NCBI GenBank assembly: GCA_964634005.1
Contig: CAZWKQ010000002.1
Coordinates: forward strand, 62,001 to 126,000
Length of the DNA: 64,000 nucleotides
Direction of reading: 5' to 3'
Origin: CAZWKQ01 sp964634005
GTDB lineage: Bacteria > Bacteroidota > Bacteroidia > Bacteroidales > JACABE01
Positions 62,060 through 64,000 of this stretch are shown here, one piece after another. The number at the start of each line of letters is the position of its first letter. The stretch's first letter is position 1. Under the pieces are notes generated by a model, which did not search any database, had not been told where the DNA came from, and saw only the letters and a program-made list of their open reading frames with translations. The position numbers and the translations under genes are program-made.

Positions 62060-62443
62060 TTAATAACTATTTAAATTAAAATTATAACTAACAGTATTAT
62101 TCTCAATTGCAATTGTTTTGGTAAATGGTCCGTAATTTACAACCACTTCAGTCAAAGTTGCAGGCAATGCAATTGTTGTATTAATTTCAGAATCAGGTTT
62201 CAGCAATCCTTTAAAGAATACATCTCCCTGCGAAGATTTTACTGTTGTTGTCATTATATGTGAACCTTTTAATTTTAAAACAACATTTTTTGTTGTTTGC
62301 CAATTAAAATTTGGAGCCGCTTTCAATTCATTCATCGAATTTGGTCGGTTCGGAGTAGGATTCCCGTTATTAATATCATCTTTTTTGCAGCTTATTATGC
62401 TCAATGATATTATTAAGCCCAGTAATATTAATTTTGTTTTCAT
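62060..62443 (-). CDS. Small lipoprotein resembling the N-terminal domain of the large LruC lipoprotein
   Basis: A 127-aa lipoprotein: signal MKTKLILLGLIISLSIISCK with lipid-bearing Cys19, a short Asn/Pro-rich linker, then one beta-sandwich-like domain (residues ~42-127). The sequence FNWQTTKNVVLKLKG matches FSFKTTKEVVFSIKT near the start of the LruC lipoprotein at 14488-16524, and LPATLTEVVVNYG matches LPSYYKEVVLSTM there. It is the first gene of a two-gene unit with the LruC gene 19 bases downstream. The two products may assemble as one surface complex, but that is inference. Confidence 0.75.
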   Translation of the reverse strand: MKTKLILLGLIISLSIISCKKDDINNGNPTPNRPNSMNELKAAPNFNWQTTKNVVLKLKGSHIMTTTVKSSQGDVFFKGLLKPDSEINTTIALPATLTEVVVNYGPFTKTIAIENNTVSYNFNLNSY

Positions 62444-62806
62444 ACCTTGTTATTTTATAAATGTGATTTTCTTTATTGAACAACGAAGATCAAAAACTGT
62501 GCCATATATTGTAATAAACGAAATATCAGTTATTTGTGGTTGTTTTTGATTAGTATATATTATTTATTTTGAAACTTATTTGCTTATACGGAAAAATTTC
62601 AAAATTGATACATTAATATTTACGTTTGTATAAATAATAATTAACCTTTACAAAATAATGAAAATAAATTTACCCCGATTTTTTAAAAAGATTTGTCGTT
62701 TATCGTTATTTATATATTGGTAAAAAAAAGGCTTATATCTATTATTTTTCATGTTTTGTTTCTTTTAATATTAAGTTTGCATTAAATATTTATTAAATTA
62801 AAAACA
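62444..62806. other. 363-base divergent intergenic region
   Basis: AT-rich, without credible ORF or RNA gene. Plus-strand TAnnTTTG matches occur at 62621-62628 (TACGTTTG) and 62772-62779 (TAAGTTTG); the latter is better placed for the next gene. I saw no convincing minus-strand promoter for the small lipoprotein gene. Confidence 0.55.
62772..62779 (+). promoter_or_regulatory. Candidate -7 box of the 161-aa T9SS cargo gene
   Basis: TAAGTTTG matches TAnnTTTG, 27 bases before the ATG at 62807. The nearest TTTG (62755-62758) is closer than the usual -33 distance. Confidence 0.4.
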
Positions 62807-63292
62807 ATGCAAAACAAGTTTTTTAAATTAATTCTGATATTAGTTATCGGCAATTTTTGCGTTTTAAATGCGCAAAATATGGTAATACGCTTCAAAAGCG
62901 CAATTGAATTACAAAAACAGTTAGGCAGTATCAAAAAACTGACCTTTTCGAGCAATGATATGTTGATAAATTACATCAGCGGATATTCTGAAAATGTTGG
63001 AATTTCTGATGTAGATAAAATCTATTTTGGGGCAATTTCAAATTTCTCAAATGTTAGTGAATCAGAAAATGACAAAAATCCTGATTTTTATCCGAATCCT
63101 GCATCAAGTATTATTACATTTAAAGAATTTAGCTCAAATTCTTTAAATGTCGATATATACCGAATCGACGGGTTAAAAGTATTTTCATGTATGCTGACTG
63201 AGAATAATAATAAAATTGACATTTCTAATCTTTCAGCCGGAATGTATATAATCAGATATGGCGAAGTAACCCGAAAACTTATTAAATACTAA
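62807..63292 (+). CDS. Small secreted protein with T9SS type A sorting domain
   Basis: A 161-aa exported protein. The signal peptide (~1-22, ending VLNAQ) is followed by only ~60 residues with motifs LGSIKKLTFSS and VGISDVDKIYFG, the 'I..ID.I.F' pattern common in Bacteroidota secreted proteins. The last ~75 residues are a Por secretion tail (DFYPNPASSIITF, NVDIYRIDGLKVF, ISNLSAGMYIIRYG, ending RKLIKY). The mature part is unusually short, so it may act as a small surface subunit. The next gene, 43 bases on, shows the same 'ISxxDSxxF' pattern near its N-terminus, suggesting a shared unit. Confidence 0.82.
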   Translation: MQNKFFKLILILVIGNFCVLNAQNMVIRFKSAIELQKQLGSIKKLTFSSNDMLINYISGYSENVGISDVDKIYFGAISNFSNVSESENDKNPDFYPNPASSIITFKEFSSNSLNVDIYRIDGLKVFSCMLTENNNKIDISNLSAGMYIIRYGEVTRKLIKY

Positions 63293-63335
63293 TTCGATTT
63301 TTTAATTTTTTCCTTATTTTTTTAACTCACATAAA

Positions 63336-64000
63336 ATGAAAAAAATAGCTTTTATTGTAACTTTTTTAATATTGATATCAAAAGTTTACTGTCAGGAAAA
63401 AATGTATATTCATATTTCAAATAATTCAACTCCGATAGAATATACAATTTCAAGTGTCGACAGTATGTATTTCAGTTCCTATAATTCGATACTTTATATC
63501 AGAAATTCAGGTGTATTGAATCTGTATACTATATCAAACATTGACAGTATAACTTTTAGTCTTAATATAGTTTACATAACATACAACGGAAGTTCAGTAA
63601 ATGTTGTAAACCCTTTGTCAAGCAGTGGTGTTTATGTGACAGTAAACGGAGCAAATGTTACTGTTACATCTACCAGTACAATGCAGGACATTGTGTATTG
63701 TATTTCCGGAACTACTTCAAATGGCTCGCTGAGATTGTTTAGCGACAAAAGGTGTAATCTGGTAATGAATGGAGTAAGTATTACAAGTACTACAGGACCT
63801 GCCGTAAATATACAAACAAATAAAAAAACGACAGTAACATTGGTTGACGGAACTTCAAATTATCTGTCGGATGCTTCTATTTATAACAATATTTTTTCTA
63901 ATAACGAAGATCAGAAAGCGGCTTTTTTCAGCGAAGGTCAATTGGTGTTTGAAGGAAACGGAACTTTATCGGTAGCAGGTATCGGAATAGATAAACATGC
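63336..64000 (+). CDS. Carbohydrate-binding (Cthe_2159-type) secreted protein, 3' truncated by window
   Basis: The frame opens at the ATG at 63336 and stays open for 221 codons to the window end. It has a signal peptide (MKKIAFIVTFLILISKVYCQ), then a repeated ISSVDSMYF / ISNIDSITF pattern near residues 39-80. From residue ~85 a beta-helix-like region contains SNGSLRLFSDK, CNLVMNGVSITSTTGPAVNI and SEGQLVFEGNGTLSVAG. These match the Cthe_2159-type carbohydrate-binding domain (DUF4353), a parallel beta-helix binding acidic polysaccharide in the founding member. A T9SS tail may follow beyond the window. It is 43 bases downstream of the 161-aa cargo gene. Confidence 0.78.
   Translation, partial: MKKIAFIVTFLILISKVYCQEKMYIHISNNSTPIEYTISSVDSMYFSSYNSILYIRNSGVLNLYTISNIDSITFSLNIVYITYNGSSVNVVNPLSSSGVYVTVNGANVTVTSTSTMQDIVYCISGTTSNGSLRLFSDKRCNLVMNGVSITSTTGPAVNIQTNKKTTVTLVDGTSNYLSDASIYNNIFSNNEDQKAAFFSEGQLVFEGNGTLSVAGIGIDKH

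Noticed and set aside
62621..62628. TACGTTTG as promoter of the 161-aa gene
   Set aside because: It matches the -7 consensus but lies 178 bases from the start and has no spaced -33; the TAAGTTTG at 62772 is better placed.
1..64000. CRISPR arrays, tRNA or rRNA genes, insertion sequences, prophage
   Set aside because: No regularly spaced repeats, no tRNA- or rRNA-like sequence, no transposase or integrase motif was found on either strand by reading; a tRNAscan or ISfinder run would settle it.

Overview
The window is chromosomal DNA from a member of the Bacteroidota, most likely Bacteroidales or a close relative. It is AT-rich and uses the standard bacterial code. Upstream regions lack clear Shine-Dalgarno sequences but repeatedly show the Bacteroidota promoter pattern (TTTG, about 19-21 bases, TAnnTTTG). 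The gene set is also phylum-typical: a porP-gldK-gldL-gldM-gldN type IX secretion (T9SS) operon, T9SS C-terminal sorting domains, an S46 dipeptidyl-peptidase, LruC-domain lipoproteins, DUF5606 and DUF3467 proteins, and a fused SecDF. I see no phage, insertion sequence, CRISPR array, tRNA or rRNA. It reads as a housekeeping backbone with several lineage-specific envelope genes.

Layout. 1-5.8 kb: 3' end of rpoB, rpoC and a DUF3467 gene. 6-9.5 kb: deoxynucleoside kinase, kdsB, a membrane HU/SPOR protein, trmB and an alkyltransferase-like gene. 9.6-13.8 kb: S46 peptidase, DUF5606, then an ECF sigma factor paired with a membrane protein that ends in a gliding-motility/T9SS type B domain. 13.8-17.2 kb (minus): RNA ligase/phosphodiesterase thpR, a large LruC lipoprotein, and an orphan gene. 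17.6-26.5 kb (plus): secDF, a PorE-like OmpA protein with an extra C-terminal domain, purM, prfA, pyrF. 26.5-30 kb (minus): a compact operon of a bifunctional nuclease, a nucleoside transporter, an RlpA-like protein and thyA. 30-35.8 kb (minus): the T9SS core operon. 36-38 kb: tandem YitT membrane proteins. 38-41.4 kb (minus): M23 peptidase, dxr, rseP. 41.5-43.1 kb: lgt, gpmA. 43-49 kb (minus): T9SS cargo, TPM/TPM/LemA cluster, htpG. 49-52.7 kb (plus): ilvE, a coiled-coil membrane protein and a divergent phosphoglycerate kinase. 52.7-59.2 kb (minus): ClC channel, OmpA lipoprotein, xth, methyltransferase, DUF4403 lipoprotein, pdxH. 59.2-64 kb: TPR protein, a two-gene LruC locus, a T9SS cargo gene and a truncated Cthe_2159-type gene running off the end.

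The strongest theme is envelope biogenesis and T9SS. The window holds the trans-envelope motor and outer-membrane ring (GldKLMN), PorP, a PorE-like peptidoglycan-anchored protein, at least two type A cargo proteins, lipoprotein acylation (lgt), Sec export (secDF) and intramembrane proteolysis (rseP). The most novel-looking items are: the sigma-factor partner with a periplasmic T9SS-like domain; the PorE-like protein carrying a retropepsin-like domain with a degenerate active site; the LruC protein that is one gene at 14.5-16.5 kb but two genes at 60.5-62.4 kb; and the phosphoglycerate kinase homologue with altered substrate motifs. No database search was possible, so family names rest on motif recognition.
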